64,000 nucleotides of DNA from Paroedura picta (Eukaryota; Chordata; Lepidosauria; Squamata; Gekkonidae): positions 55,820,674 through 55,884,673 of the forward strand of contig NC_135375.1 in the NCBI RefSeq assembly GCF_049243985.1, written 5' to 3'. Below the pieces are notes generated by a model. That model saw nothing but the letters and a program-made list of their open reading frames with translations, had not been told where the DNA came from and did no database searches. Of the stretch, positions 37,001-43,639 are shown in pieces (positions within the stretch are counted from its first letter, which is position 1; every line of letters begins with the position of its first letter). Position numbers and translations under genes: made by a program.

Positions 37001-39528
37001 AGGCAGGCCATTCCATAAGGGGGTGCCACAGTGGGGAAGGCGTGTGTACAGTCTGCTTTTAGTAAGAGCTTAATAAGTTTGTTAAGGACTCCTGGTGATA
37101 TTAAGGACTTCGGGTTGAATTGTGTAGCTGAAGAAAATATATATGGAAAAATTTTGCATTCACCTTGGAACTGGCCTTTTGACTCCAGTGTTCTTGTGTT
37201 CAGCAGTATTGTTGTCTTTGTCTTTGGTGATGGTCTTGATAGAAAAGATGACTCTTAGGGTAACAATGAGATTTTTTCAGTTGGTTTGCGGTTTTTTGTT
37301 CTTGCTATTTGACACAGCTTCATTTTGTCCATGCTTGCCATTTGACAAATGTGACAAAGACGATGTTAAAATGTGTAAAAATACAAGGTTGTTGGGAAGG
37401 AGAATAGCAGATAAAGGCTGCCTGAGCCTACCAGTCTACAGGTCAGTCATTCCATGTAACTTGATGAGTAGGAACAAAGTGGCTCTAAGAATGAATAGAC
37501 AGCTAAAGCCAAAGTCTCTGAAAGCAGTTGGAATGAAAAAAATAGAACTGGGAAATCCTGTTGTACAGACTTATCTTAAAGTGAAAGAAGGAAAGGTCAG
37601 AGTTAGAGGAGCTGGGGGATGAAGGGATTTCCTTTCCCATGCCTTAAGTCTTAGCTCTCACAACAAGATTTGACAGTTTTCTTTGTAGAGGAGTAACAGA
37701 GAAGTTGTTAGGCTGCATTGTAGACCTATGACATCATACAGGGCACCTTAGACAAACATATGTGTGTTTTCCTCTTGTGTTTTGTCTGAGAAAGAGTTCT
37801 GCAAACTGAAGTCCTAAAATAGTCTTTTGCTGCTATCACACAGTAATTATTTTTGAAGTGTTTTACCATTTTATATCATGAATTATACAAATTCATATAA
37901 ATGATCACTGCTTCTCTGAATAACATTTAGTAAGTATTCATTTATGGATTATTTCACACTGCTTCACAGTGAATAATTACAACAGAACACACGGGAAATA
38001 GCAACTGTGTATAATACAAATGAAGGCAGGGCCCTCTAGTGACCATTTAGTTAAGGACATGTCATTTGACTGTTGATAAGCTTCAGTTGTGTGGAAATGC
38101 TATTGAGACACCAAAGTAGTTTATAAATGTTTTTTAAGTGTAATTTGGCATTCACAGTGAGCAACAAGATATACGTGTTCACAGGTAACACATTATTCAA
38201 GATCAATATCTAGATGCCCTTCTGCAATTTATTTTGGTGCCTAGACTAGATGTTCAAGTAGTGATCCACAGTTCTTCCAGTTTACTAAATGCAACAGTTT
38301 TGAAATTTAGCGGAGGATGCTAATACAGCACCTGTCACCCATGCCTTTCTAAAGTTTGGTTATGTTAGTTAAAGGTAAAGGTATCTCCTGTGCAAGCACC
38401 AGGTCATGTCTGACCCTTGGGGTGATGCCCTCTAGCGTTTTCATGGCAGACTCAATACTGGGTGGTTTGCCAGTGCCTTCCCCAGTCATTACCATTTACC
38501 TCCCAGCAAGCTGGGTACTCATTTTACGGACCTCGGAAGGATGGAAGGCTGAGTCAACCTTGAGGCGGCTGCTGGGATTGAACTCCCAGCCTCATGGGCA
38601 GAGCTTTCAGACTGCATGTCTGCTGCCTTATCACTCTGTGCCACAAGAGGCTCGTGTATGTTAGTTAGTGCCCTTCATTTTGGAAAGATTAGCAGTTAAT
38701 AACAAATAACAAAATAACAAACACCTGCCATGGCCACCTATACTTCAACCTTTGAAAGTGCTAAACTGGTGCCATGCCTTTAGTGCATGTCGGTCGTGTT
38801 GTTTGTATGGAATAACAGCCCTTCCTAGTCCATATCCTGTATAATGTCTGAGACTAGTCCCAGTAATTAAAAGTTCTGTTATTGATAGAATAAATAAAAT
38901 AAATAATACCAACATCCACCACTTCCATCTCTACTTCTTTGTACTACAGTATAACTGGCAATGTTTAACTATTACAGGTGATTGATATCACATGCACAGG
39001 AATGGAACCCAAAGTAATATAACTTTAACTGTACAAATATTCAGTCTAAAGTGTGCAAAGTCGCTCCTGAGTTTAGTCATAGTCACTGAAAGCACAGCCT
39101 AGTTTCCGCCCATTATAAACAAGCTGAAGACTTGCTTGAATTGAACCTTGGCAAAGAAGACACTGATTTCAGTTTAAACATTACCAGCTTGCCTGAATAA
39201 TGCACTGTTTGACCATATCTAACAAATCCAGCATATAGGAAACTGCCATGCTGTGTACTTGTTTGATCACACTAAATGCCTAGATGCTTCAGGGGGTGAA
39301 TTGTAAGAGAGACATAAGTTTCATCTGCCATCAGTCCATGTAACTTGTCTTTTTGACATACTTCATAGTGATTTAAAATGTTTAACTGCATATTTAGAGT
39401 AATACCATTACCTGTGTTACATTTGCACATTTTTTTCTGTTTATCTGAGACATTTTTTATGTCAAAATTGCAGGTGCTGCTGTTTTTTCAAGCGAAGGAA
39501 AAGGAAAACCATTCAGCGTCACAAATGA
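3863..39528 (+). CDS. CSNK1G3: Casein kinase 1 gamma 3, 3' part of the gene (10 constitutive exons plus one microexon)
   Basis: This is a Ser/Thr protein kinase of the CK1 gamma group. From family knowledge, it is a membrane-anchored kinase that phosphorylates acidic or primed substrates, including the Wnt co-receptor LRP6. Exons at 3863-3932, 7546-7694, 8838-9072, 11608-11693, 11793-11877, 14709-14857, 15797-15892, 21869-21964, 29476-29582 and 39474-39528 have AG/GT borders and join in phase to 1128 nt, that is 375 residues plus TGA. Visible landmarks are YRDVKPEN (catalytic loop), [10 protein letters not shown] (DFG), the CK1 signature [21 protein letters not shown], and the C-terminal [17 protein letters not shown]. 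The gamma-3 assignment over gamma 1 or 2 rests on the tail ([45 protein letters not shown]). About 73 N-terminal residues, including the glycine loop and VAIK lysine, lie outside the window. No exon shows a disabling change. Confidence 0.96.
4641..4714 (+). mobile_element. 5S rRNA-derived SINE fragment (5S-Sauria type)
   Basis: The stretch reading GAAGTTAAGCAGGTCATGGT, then TTAGTACTTTGATGG and aaaccacc, matches the internal promoter half of 5S rRNA (GAAGCTAAGCAGGGTCGGGC ... TAGTACTTGGATGGGAGACC). SINEs with a 5S head are known from squamates. It is diverged and truncated, and followed directly by a simple repeat. Confidence 0.7.
4714..4752. repeat. Simple repeat (TTAA)n then (TTCA)n
   Basis: Four-base tandem repeat shifting from attaatt units to cattcatt units. 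Confidence 0.9.
5860..6040 (-). mobile_element. L2-like LINE fragment, ORF2 C-terminus
   Basis: The minus strand reads [35 protein letters not shown], like the typical C-terminal block (AFSxxAPRLWNSLP...FKxxLKTxLF) of L2-like reverse transcriptases. Confidence 0.5.
7546..7694 (+). CDS. CSNK1G3: CSNK1G3 exon, hinge and start of C-lobe
   Basis: The 149-nt exon follows a cctag acceptor and ends at TTG|gtaagt. It encodes [50 protein letters not shown], the hinge ([13 protein letters not shown]) and helices D and E of a CK1 kinase. It joins in phase with the exons on both sides. Confidence 0.97.
7695..8837 (+). other. CSNK1G3: CSNK1G3 intron without recognised repeats
   Basis: AT-rich, about 1.1 kb. 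A short C-rich run lies near 8260. Nothing else is seen. Confidence 0.7.
8838..9072 (+). CDS. CSNK1G3: CSNK1G3 exon, catalytic and activation loops
   Basis: The 235-nt exon follows a ttaatag acceptor and ends at AAAAG|gtatgt. It begins [25 protein letters not shown], with the catalytic Asp in YRDVKPEN, then [10 protein letters not shown] with the Mg-binding DFG Asp. It continues with the CK1-specific stretch [26 protein letters not shown], which stands in place of the APE motif. All catalytic residues expected here are present. Relative to the human protein as remembered, only a conservative Val-to-Ile change is noticed (QQIIHI). Confidence 0.97.
9714..9996 (+). mobile_element. tRNA-derived SINE with MIR-like core, copy 1
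   Basis: The head carries an A box-like GGTGTAGTGGTTAGGAGTG and a B box GGTTCGATTC. The core has TGGGTGACCTTGGGC, and the tail ends in (CTT)n. Copies at 22654, 28938 (reverse), 42192, 58852 and 61690 (reverse) show the same plan. I do not know the family's published name. Confidence 0.85.
10060..10200. repeat. Alternating inverted copies of a CTCTGATTGGCCCT-like motif
   Basis: The motif occurs four times in alternating orientation (near 10069, 10111, 10141 and 10183), giving short hairpin arms. It may be a small element or a composite of fragments. Confidence 0.5.
10731..10840 (+). repeat. Unclassified dispersed repeat X, copy
   Basis: Pattern: gaggaagagtgcctgcactc, cgaaagctca, then aataaatctttgttggtctt and cttcagaccaacatggc. 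The same element occurs many times here (31139, 45677, 49480, 52319/55407, 56615). It is widespread in reptile genomes in my memory, but I cannot name it safely. Confidence 0.6.
11182..11198. repeat. Poly-C tract
   Basis: Run of 17 C on the + strand after a TC-rich lead-in. Confidence 0.9.
11608..11693 (+). CDS. CSNK1G3: CSNK1G3 exon, helix F region
   Basis: The 86-nt exon follows ttttcag and ends at AAG|gtaggg. It encodes [29 protein letters not shown], the conserved CK1 helix F segment ([10 protein letters not shown]). It is separated from the next exon by only 99 nt, by far the shortest intron seen here. Confidence 0.97.
11694..11792 (+). other. CSNK1G3: 99-nt CSNK1G3 intron
   Basis: Short intron with a gtaggg donor and an aactcag acceptor. 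It is too short to hold any element and none is present. Confidence 0.95.
11793..11877 (+). CDS. CSNK1G3: CSNK1G3 exon [20 protein letters not shown]
   Basis: The 85-nt exon has an aactcag acceptor and a CCAG|gtaaat donor. It encodes [28 protein letters not shown], part of the C-lobe. A decayed copy of this exon plus the start of its downstream intron lies at 20580-20880. Confidence 0.97.
12600..12860. repeat. Diverged tandem pair of a dispersed repeat
   Basis: Two related stretches, near 12620-12690 and 12788-12850, share a cattttYRCCTG start and a TATAATCTAGAGATGAGC core. They resemble a common squamate repeat (agctgatctctg...ctggagatcag) as I remember it. Confidence 0.45.
13046..13081. 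repeat. (ATT)n microsatellite
   Basis: About 12 ATT units, sitting at the 3' end of a LINE-like tail on the minus strand (13082-13180). Confidence 0.9.
14709..14857 (+). CDS. CSNK1G3: CSNK1G3 exon, end of kinase domain
   Basis: The 149-nt exon has a catgtag acceptor and a CTG|gtgagt donor. It encodes [50 protein letters not shown], the last helices of the CK1 fold. The reading frame stays open for about 270 nt into the intron by chance; the consensus donor and family alignment place the exon end at 14857. Confidence 0.97.
14858..15796 (+). other. CSNK1G3: CSNK1G3 intron without recognised repeats
   Basis: AT-rich, 0.9 kb. Nothing specific is seen. Confidence 0.7.
15797..15892 (+). CDS. CSNK1G3: CSNK1G3 exon, tail part 1
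   Basis: The 96-nt (32-codon) phase-0 exon encodes [32 protein letters not shown] between a tcatag acceptor and a CAG|gtatgt donor. It starts the regulatory tail after the kinase domain. The SIHSD segment differs from the human AVQQD as I remember it, while the flanking residues match. Confidence 0.95.
16733..16877. mobile_element. Palindromic hAT-like MITE, TAGGGTTGTGC ends
   Basis: Inverted repeats begin TAGGGTTGTGC on both strands and extend about 50 nt into a GC-rich hairpin. CTTAGTTC at the left and CTAGTTCC at the right look like a slightly eroded target duplication. Confidence 0.65.
17019..17068 (-). mobile_element. CR1 LINE 3' end fragment
   Basis: The stretch agaatcatagagttggaagg, then ggccatacaggccatctagt and ccaacc, is the terminal region of CR1 read in reverse. 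The same end closes the CR1 at 27027. Confidence 0.85.
18150..19716 (-). mobile_element. Non-autonomous element with terminal stem-loops and internal minisatellite, copy A
   Basis: Read on the minus strand it starts AACTAGCAAGAAAGCCCATT, with a GCCCATTG/CAATGGGC hairpin near the start, and ends with a GC-rich hairpin (GTCCGTGGCGCC and its complement) followed by GGTGTACAG. Copy B at 23721-24101 shares both ends but not the middle. The middle holds more GC-rich hairpins (18250-18430) and the 1.2-kb tandem array. The plan (subterminal hairpins, no clear target duplication, internal tandem repeats) recalls non-autonomous Helentron/Helitron relatives, but no Rep/helicase evidence exists here. Confidence 0.5.
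18480..19650. repeat. Minisatellite with higher-order structure (about 45-bp subunits in about 183-bp units)
   Basis: Basic unit about 45 bp: agcagca, an A run of 7-10, ccctgYaggagcc, tttcNcagctcca. Four subunit types recur in order, marked by a CACGCCCACGAGAGCTAGCA variant at 18671, 18854, 19038, 19212 (shortened) and 19440. This gives a higher-order period of about 183 bp, with one unit carrying an extra subunit (spacing about 228). The minus strand stays open through part of it ([15 protein letters not shown] repeats) only because the repeat is low in stops. Confidence 0.9.
20170..20579 (+). mobile_element. DIRS-like tyrosine-recombinase retroelement fossil
   Basis: Conceptual translation in several frames shows stretches like the C-terminal half of DIRS-type tyrosine recombinases: [27 protein letters not shown], and an [13 protein letters not shown] block followed by TATWFSVET. 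Only the recombinase end is present. It is broken by many changes and looks old. It ends exactly where the duplicated CSNK1G3 exon begins. Confidence 0.55.
20580..20880 (+). pseudogene. CSNK1G3: Decayed duplicate of CSNK1G3 exon 11793-11877 with its downstream intron
   Basis: The segment repeats the ADTLKERYQ exon and about 200 nt of the intron after it, in the same orientation, 8.8 kb downstream inside a later intron. The exon copy (20580-20659) lacks five bases, so it is out of frame. It keeps an AG before it and a G|gtaaat after it. Because intron sequence is included, it is a DNA-level segmental copy and not a processed pseudogene. Divergence is moderate (scattered substitutions plus small indels), so it is not recent. 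It abuts a DIRS-like fossil on its left. Inclusion in mRNA would break the frame. Confidence 0.9.
21869..21964 (+). CDS. CSNK1G3: CSNK1G3 exon, tail part 2
   Basis: The 96-nt phase-0 exon encodes [32 protein letters not shown] between a ctcacag acceptor and a CAG|gtattt donor. Both borders are phase 0, so skipping this exon would keep the frame. The His-rich tail segment is characteristic of the vertebrate gamma group. Confidence 0.95.
22654..22935 (+). mobile_element. tRNA-derived SINE, copy 2
   Basis: Same head, core and tail as 9714-9996, with scattered substitutions. The tail ends near aagaaccaacgcttattc. Confidence 0.85.
23721..24101 (+). mobile_element. Terminal stem-loop element, copy B
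   Basis: Starts AACTAGTAAAAAAGCCCATT with the same early hairpin as copy A, and ends with the same TTATTTAGTCCGCGGCGCC hairpin and GTGTTA. It is short, GC-rich and has no tandem array. An AT run (tatatata) precedes it. Confidence 0.55.
25034..25439. mobile_element. hAT-like element with GC-rich core and 8-bp target duplication
   Basis: Ends CAGTGGTCCCCAACC and GGTTGGGGACCACTG, with AGCTAGCC flanking on both sides (25026-25033 and 25440-25447). The left core is an irregular tandem of CCGCGCCCGCGG-like units, followed by a large GC hairpin around 25290-25350. No coding capacity. A relative with a damaged left end is at 35814. Confidence 0.85.
26735..27026 (-). mobile_element. L2-like LINE, 3' part left of a CR1 insertion
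   Basis: In reverse it runs from the C-terminal coding end into a tail with a TTG-rich terminus. It appears to continue at 28497 once the CR1 is removed (the left part ends in the gcagaactttgacagctcc block and the right part resumes with the gggagctcattccacca block). Confidence 0.55.
27027..28496 (-). mobile_element. CR1 LINE, 5'-truncated, long open reverse-transcriptase frame
   Basis: The minus strand has an open frame from before 28383 to 27118 (421 codons from the first Met). It holds [45 protein letters not shown], the thumb block [16 protein letters not shown], and a C-terminus [24 protein letters not shown]. The frame resembling [20 protein letters not shown] continues to about 28496. 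The 3' end has the CR1 signature with repeated agaatcat at 27027-27060. An unbroken frame of this length points to a recent copy, though truncated at the 5' end. Confidence 0.92.
28497..28830 (-). mobile_element. L2-like LINE, right part after the CR1 insertion
   Basis: The minus strand reads [29 protein letters not shown] and [23 protein letters not shown], the C-terminal block of L2-like reverse transcriptase. Relatives are at 31300, 47826 and 49822. Confidence 0.65.
28938..29225 (-). mobile_element. tRNA-derived SINE, copy 3 (reverse)
   Basis: Begins with (GAA)n and ends with the tRNA-like head reading ctaaccactacaccaaactg in reverse. It is the best preserved copy here and ends about 250 nt before the exon at 29476. 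Confidence 0.88.
29476..29582 (+). CDS. CSNK1G3: CSNK1G3 exon, tail part 3
   Basis: The 107-nt exon encodes [35 protein letters not shown] plus the first two bases (AA) of the next codon, ending at AA|gtatgt. Joined directly to the last exon, the split codon reads AAG (Lys). Joined to the microexon at 32734 it reads AAC (Asn). Confidence 0.95.
30430..30605 (+). mobile_element. Probable old LINE 3' end
   Basis: Contains gattctgggctagatgcact and ctggtctgatccagccaggc, a terminal block that I remember from reptilian CR1-like repeats. Fragmentary. Confidence 0.4.
31139..31292. repeat. Repeat X, inverted pair
   Basis: A reverse copy (gagttggtctgaagcttcag) is followed by a forward copy ending ataaaacattgttggtctta. 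Confidence 0.55.
31300..31875 (-). mobile_element. L2-like LINE 3' part
   Basis: The minus strand reads [31 protein letters not shown], as in other L2-like ends. The tail lies at the left (atttataattaaatagattc). It is interrupted at the right by Harbinger-like MITEs and may continue at 32366-32500. Confidence 0.55.
31879..32212 (+). mobile_element. Harbinger-like MITE, copy 2 (334 bp)
   Basis: Same length and nearly the same sequence as 1187-1520, with TAA on both sides (31876-31878 and 32213-32215). The very high similarity of the two copies at many CpG sites suggests recent activity. Confidence 0.8.
32241..32365 (-). mobile_element. Harbinger-like MITE, truncated copy 3 (reverse)
   Basis: Reverse copy of the first about 125 bp of the MITE, ending cgtgcataatgggtc. 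It lies 28 bp after copy 2, so the pair can form a hairpin with about 125-bp arms. Confidence 0.75.
32734..32757 (+). CDS. CSNK1G3: CSNK1G3 alternative 24-nt microexon (NCQKVLNMW)
   Basis: The microexon lies between a pyrimidine-rich acceptor ending ttgtattag and a consensus gtgagt donor, about 3.2 kb into the last intron. With the AA carried from the previous exon and the G that opens the last exon, it reads N-CQKVLNM-W and then enters CCCFF in frame, a net gain of eight residues. I recall the same insert from the long isoform of mammalian gamma 3; that is memory, not a search. The phase fits on both sides, which is hard to get by chance. It is a cassette exon, so it may be brain- or stage-specific; the sequence does not show this. 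Confidence 0.85.
33699..33794. mobile_element. hAT-like MITE, internally deleted, with 8-bp target duplication
   Basis: Same family as 2840-2977. CCCTAATG flanks both ends (33691-33698 and 33795-33802). The right arm has lost most of its interior. Confidence 0.8.
35476..35517. repeat. (GTAT)n microsatellite
   Basis: About ten GTAT units preceded by a short GT run. Confidence 0.9.
35814..36168. mobile_element. hAT-like element related to 25034, left end lost
   Basis: The right end aaaaaggttggggaccactg matches the family. CTCTAGGC flanks both sides (35806-35813 and 36169-36176), yet the left side starts at ccggtccggggaccgg without the usual CAGTGG terminus. Confidence 0.65.
36300..36415 (+). 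mobile_element. SINE core/tail fragment
   Basis: Has ggatgaccttgggccagcct, then gtaagccactttgagtcccc, as in the tails of tRNA-derived SINEs of this window. The head is missing. Confidence 0.5.
38371..38654 (-). mobile_element. Sauria SINE, copy 1
   Basis: In reverse it reads a tRNA-like head (GAGCCTCTTGTGGCACAGAG, then a B box-like GGGAGTTCAATCCC) and ends in a BovB-like tail (GGTCAGACATGACCTGGTGC). tatgttagtt flanks both ends (38361-38370 and 38657-38666). Confidence 0.88.
39474..39528 (+). CDS. CSNK1G3: CSNK1G3 last coding exon and stop
   Basis: The exon has an attgcag acceptor and opens with the G that completes the split codon. It encodes [17 protein letters not shown] followed by TGA at 39526-39528. 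From family knowledge, the cysteine cluster next to the basic stretch is the palmitoylation site that holds CK1 gamma at the plasma membrane. Confidence 0.97.
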
Positions 39529-40799
39529 CTTTGGAAGAAGACAGATCATGGGGAATTACTTACTTGCTCATCTGCTGTCTTGTGAAAGTCATCTTTATAG
39601 TGACCACATGTCTTTCCAGCACCTCTCTTTCAATGAGAAGGTCATAATACATACTTTGGTTTGATTGTCCAACATTCATAACTTATTTTGGACCATCCCT
39701 TCTGGAAGCTTTAAAGCTATATCAACATACTTATTTGACCACTATGATACTGGACCAATGAGAAACAAATGCTGCTTTTTCCTCAGCAAAACTAAACTGT
39801 CATAGAGAATATATTAGCTAAAGACTAGATATTTCATAAACCTGGCATGTACTGAGGTTTTTGTGATGCCATATTGAAAGCAGTTGATTTCCAAAAGAAC
39901 AATACAAATGAAAACGTAATAACCCAAGCACTTAAAGTAAGTCTTGATTTGAGAGGGTTTTTTTGCCGGTAACAACTGCATTGATTTCCCCCTACATTAT
40001 TTTGATGGTACTACATTTGCAAATTTCCATTAAATCTTGTAAGAAAACATGGTACTGTCTGCTCAGTGGTACCGAAACAAAAGCAAGACGAGTCCTCTGA
40101 TTACAAAATTTAAATACTATTGTTTCCACAGGAGGGATGAATCAGTGTCGGTAAATATGGGTTTCAAAATCTGCTTTTGTTGTGCCTCTAATTGACATGC
40201 AGTGTAGTAGAAGTGGCGATTGTGCTTGTACAGAAATACAAAACGTTTGTATAATGCAGATTGTGCTTCTGGATATGTCTGACATCAAGACTCAAACTTC
40301 AGCAGCCAAGATGCTTAGGAGTTGTGAAAATACACTACATGGAAATAACTGTGAACATGAGTAAATGTAATGGGGATTAAATCTCAGAATTCTCATCCAA
40401 AGTTAGTGCTGTATGACAACTTTAAAATGAAGGACTGGATGTGCCATGTAACAAATTTAGATCTGTAAATTATTTGCTATTTGATTTCAGAGAAGAAATG
40501 GAAATGGGTTGGATTTAATACTGCCTTTAATGAATGCTAGCTCATCACTCCTGAACTCTGCTGGGGATTTCTGGAATTTTCTTATTTTGGTGAAATGTTG
40601 CAATGCTTCTAAGACACAGTCAATAGAATTGGTCAGGTACTTTCCCCCATAGTTCCTTTAAGTGCCTGTATTATGAACAAACTAGCTGTTCAGTAGAAAA
40701 AGCAGCCCTTTCCATTTTTTCCAGATCTGCTTCATTTAAAGCCATAATGACAGAGGTGTGCTTTTGTCATGTTTAGCTGCCAGTATCACAAGGAGACTG

Positions 40800-40805
40800 A
40801 ATAAA
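40800..40805 (+). promoter_or_regulatory. First canonical poly(A) signal after the CSNK1G3 stop
   Basis: An AATAAA hexamer lies about 1.27 kb after the stop codon. It could give a short 3' UTR form. Confidence 0.4.
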
Positions 40806-41730
40806 GGAAAGAGAATGGCTGGACAGATTTGTTGACCAAAACTCAAATTGTGTATGTTGTATTTTTAAAAAGTCTCCTAGAGCTAACTTTTAATAACTTT
40901 ATCAGTGCATGCCTTTTGGCATACTTATTTATTTTTAATCTCTTGTGATAACATTCAAAATGTGTATTAAAATGGATAAATGCACACCTTTGAATTCATT
41001 ATTGCATTTACAGGGATTGTTTTGTAATTTATTTTTTCCCTTAAAAGCCAAAAGTGCAGTGCATTGTCTTGAATTAGGTGCACATAACTGTTGTGCAGAT
41101 CTGGTCATGGTTTGTCACTGTTGCTGTTTATGGCTTTAGTAAATCCTTGACTGAAAAGCTTGAACCTGACCCATAAAAGAATAAACTATATGAACTTCGT
41201 TGAAAGTTTCCACTTTTACCTGTTTGTATTATTGACAATGTCTTAAACTTTCGAGATTATGAATTTATTTTTACTTTTATTTGAGCTGAGAAGGTAGATG
41301 GTGAAACTTGGCCATCTTAATGTGAATATTTTCTTTGCAGTATTTGACCAATTTTTTCTCCATAATATTTGTAAATACACACAGTATCTATTTCTTATCA
41401 TACACCTGTGTCACTCTCAAGGGTTTCTTTGGCCTGTACAGTGTTTATATGATATAAACTTGCACATAACAGTCTGTAAATTAATACAATTATGGACTTG
41501 AAGGTTAAAAAAACAAAATCTGTTTACTACAAAAATCAGAATCTCAATGTTGCTATTCGGCAATATTTTTAAGTGCTCCATTTTTAATGCTAAAGGAAAA
41601 CCTTGTCCTAGCACCACATTTGGTTAATAGTAAGTTATGCAGTTATGTTCAGGTTAAGCCAACAATGTTTGCATTTATATGCTTTTCCCTGTCTAAACTA
41701 ATTAAATCAACATTGCCTGAATGTCTGAAT

Positions 41731-41859
41731 AATAAAATACATCCCTGTTTAAAAGTATGTAATGGATGAAGAAGAAAAATAATAAAGGTAGTTTTTTTAC
41801 TTGTGTCTCCCATCTTTTCAGCAACATCAAACTGATTAAGATCTGATGCATGAAATAAA
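41731..41859 (+). promoter_or_regulatory. Cluster of three AATAAA signals, likely distal cleavage region
   Basis: AATAAA occurs at 41731, 41781 and 41854, with T-rich sequence after the second. The cluster is about 2.2-2.3 kb after the stop codon and is the most likely distal end of the transcript. Confidence 0.45.
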
Positions 41860-42191
41860 CCTCAATAGACAATTTGTTATTTGAACTTGATATAGTATTG
41901 TAATATTGAAGAGCTACGTTATACATTATTTTAGTTTTGAAAATGTAGGTGATTCTAGAAATCTTAAAATTTGGGATTCTGTTTGGAATAAAGTAAGAGG
42001 GATAAAGTATAGAAAGGATTTATGCTGATTTCCTAATACCTCTAATAAACTCTCATGTTTATATGTAGGGACGTTCTATTAACTTTAGTTCATCTAAGTT
42101 CTTAGTGACCTGTACTGTTCATCTTCATGGTTTCTGTCCAGACACTCGTGGGACTGCACGATTACAGCCAGCCTCAGAAAAGAGCCTTTCT

Positions 42192-42456
42192 AAAGCCAGC
42201 TTGATGTAGTAGTTAGGAGCGCTGACTTCTAATCTGGCGAGCTGGGTTTGATTCCCCGCTTCTCCACATGCAGCCAGCTGGGAGACCTTGGGCTCACCAC
42301 AGCACTGAGAAAGCTGTTCCGACTGAACAGTAATATCAAGGCTCTCTCCACCTCACCTACCTCACAGGGTATCTGCTGTGGGGAGAGGAAAGGGAAGGCG
42401 CTTTGAGACTCCTTCTGGTAGAGGAAAACTGGTGTAAAACAATCAACTCTTCTTCT
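42192..42456 (+). mobile_element. tRNA-derived SINE, copy 4
   Basis: The head gccagcttgatgtagtagtt, the core ttgggctcaccacagcactg and an aatcaactcttcttct tail match the family. It is more diverged than copies 1 and 3. Confidence 0.8.
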
Positions 42457-42589
42457 AAAGAAGCTTCTGGAATGCTCCCCACTCCCCTCTGTCTTCCTAC
42501 CTAAAGTGTCACGGGAGTGTGCACTCCTCCCCTCAGTTTCTCTTTTGCTGCTGTGAGAAGATGCTTTTACATGCTGTTTTGGGGGGCTT

Positions 42590-43490
42590 TTTAAATTGGA
42601 ATAAAAGAGATTCCTCCATGGAGTATTCTGAGGATTTCAGTGCTATAAATGGTGGGATGGATCTATTTTAAAAATGCAAGAAGTGTGGAGCAAAAAATGG
42701 CCCTGATCAACTATCATTCTTCATGCCTCCAAAGGCATCAGAGGAAAGAGTGGCAAGACTCAAAGCTATACTATGGGAGAAAGCTCTGAGTGCCCTGAAT
42801 TCTTGGGGGAGGGGGAACAATCCCAGGTGGACAAGGATGCGATTACCCATTTGGTGACTTCAGCACTAACAAACTTATTGGAGCTGCAATCTCATTCACA
42901 TCCAGGTCATCATTGGAGCCACCTCTAGAAAGGGTTAAAAAGAAGGCAAAGACTTGATGTTGACTTGTTGACAGGTTCCCCTCAGAATTGAAGAACTCCA
43001 TCACTGCAGACTTGCTTTCCCTTTGGACCTTGCCAATCCTCCCTGCAGTGATCTCAACAGTTGGTATCGCCTACTCCATCACAGAAGATTTGAAGCTGCA
43101 TTCAGAAGAGTTGATTCAGATGTTGATAGCTCTAGGTCTGCATTGCAATCTCAAGCAGCTGAAGTTGCTGTACACTCCTCATTTGGATCCTGCCGTTATC
43201 ACTCTGGCCATCTTGGCAAAACCAGATTCAGTGCCAGCATCATCAAAGAAAGTAGAGAACTTCTACAGATGACAAATGATTTTTTATTCAGACATCTTCA
43301 TGTGAATGCCATAGTATCAGAGGTCCTTCCAACCAAGGGAAGAGTCAGGAGTCATTTGTCTACCCTCAACAAGGAGGGAAGACTATTAGATCTGCTGGGA
43401 AGATCTACTTGGGAGCTATAGGACTGATAGTGGCTAACGTTACAGCGATCATGGGCTGTTATCAAATGTTATTATGGGGAAAGGTGTCAT
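42590..43490 (+). mobile_element. DIRS-like element fossil, gag-like ORF1 part
   Basis: Readable blocks include a CxxC-type start (KKCGAKNG), ASEERVARLKAILWEKALSAL, PSELKNSITADLLSLWTLPILPAVIS and VANVTAIMGCYQMLLWGK. These resemble ORF1 (gag-like) proteins of vertebrate DIRS elements as I remember them. It is broken and old. No terminal repeats were identified. Confidence 0.45.
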
Positions 43491-43639
43491 AATTTCTATA
43501 ATTATTACCAGTAGATAGATAACAGTGTAGCTAAAGTCTTAATCGCAGGAATAATGTAGTTCAGAAACAAACATGCTAAATAAATAGTTTTAACAATTTT
43601 TTTTTAAATGTCACATTTGTTGTACTGTAGGAAAAAAGT

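Larger units (their letters stand above)
29583..39473 (+). other. CSNK1G3: CSNK1G3 last intron, 9.9 kb, split by the microexon
   Basis: Holds old LINE pieces, the MITE pair, the microexon at 32734, two hAT-like elements, a GTAT repeat and a Sauria SINE. The stretches 32770-33680 (flanking the microexon, AT-rich), 33810-35460 and 36660-38350 contain no element I can name. Around 36980-37040 a LINE-like block (aggcaggccattccataagg) is possible. Confidence 0.75.
39529..41992 (+). other. CSNK1G3: Probable CSNK1G3 3' UTR
   Basis: About 2.4 kb of AT-rich, repeat-poor sequence follows the stop codon, in contrast to the repeat-filled DNA on both sides. That fits a conserved 3' UTR. Possible poly(A) signals AATAAA lie at 40800-40805, 41180-41185, 41731-41736, 41781-41786, 41854-41859 and 41987-41992. 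The true end is not decided by sequence alone. Confidence 0.7.

Noticed and set aside
37143-37622. 159-codon + frame in the last CSNK1G3 intron
   Set aside because: No domain, no splice or start context, composition typical of intron sequence.
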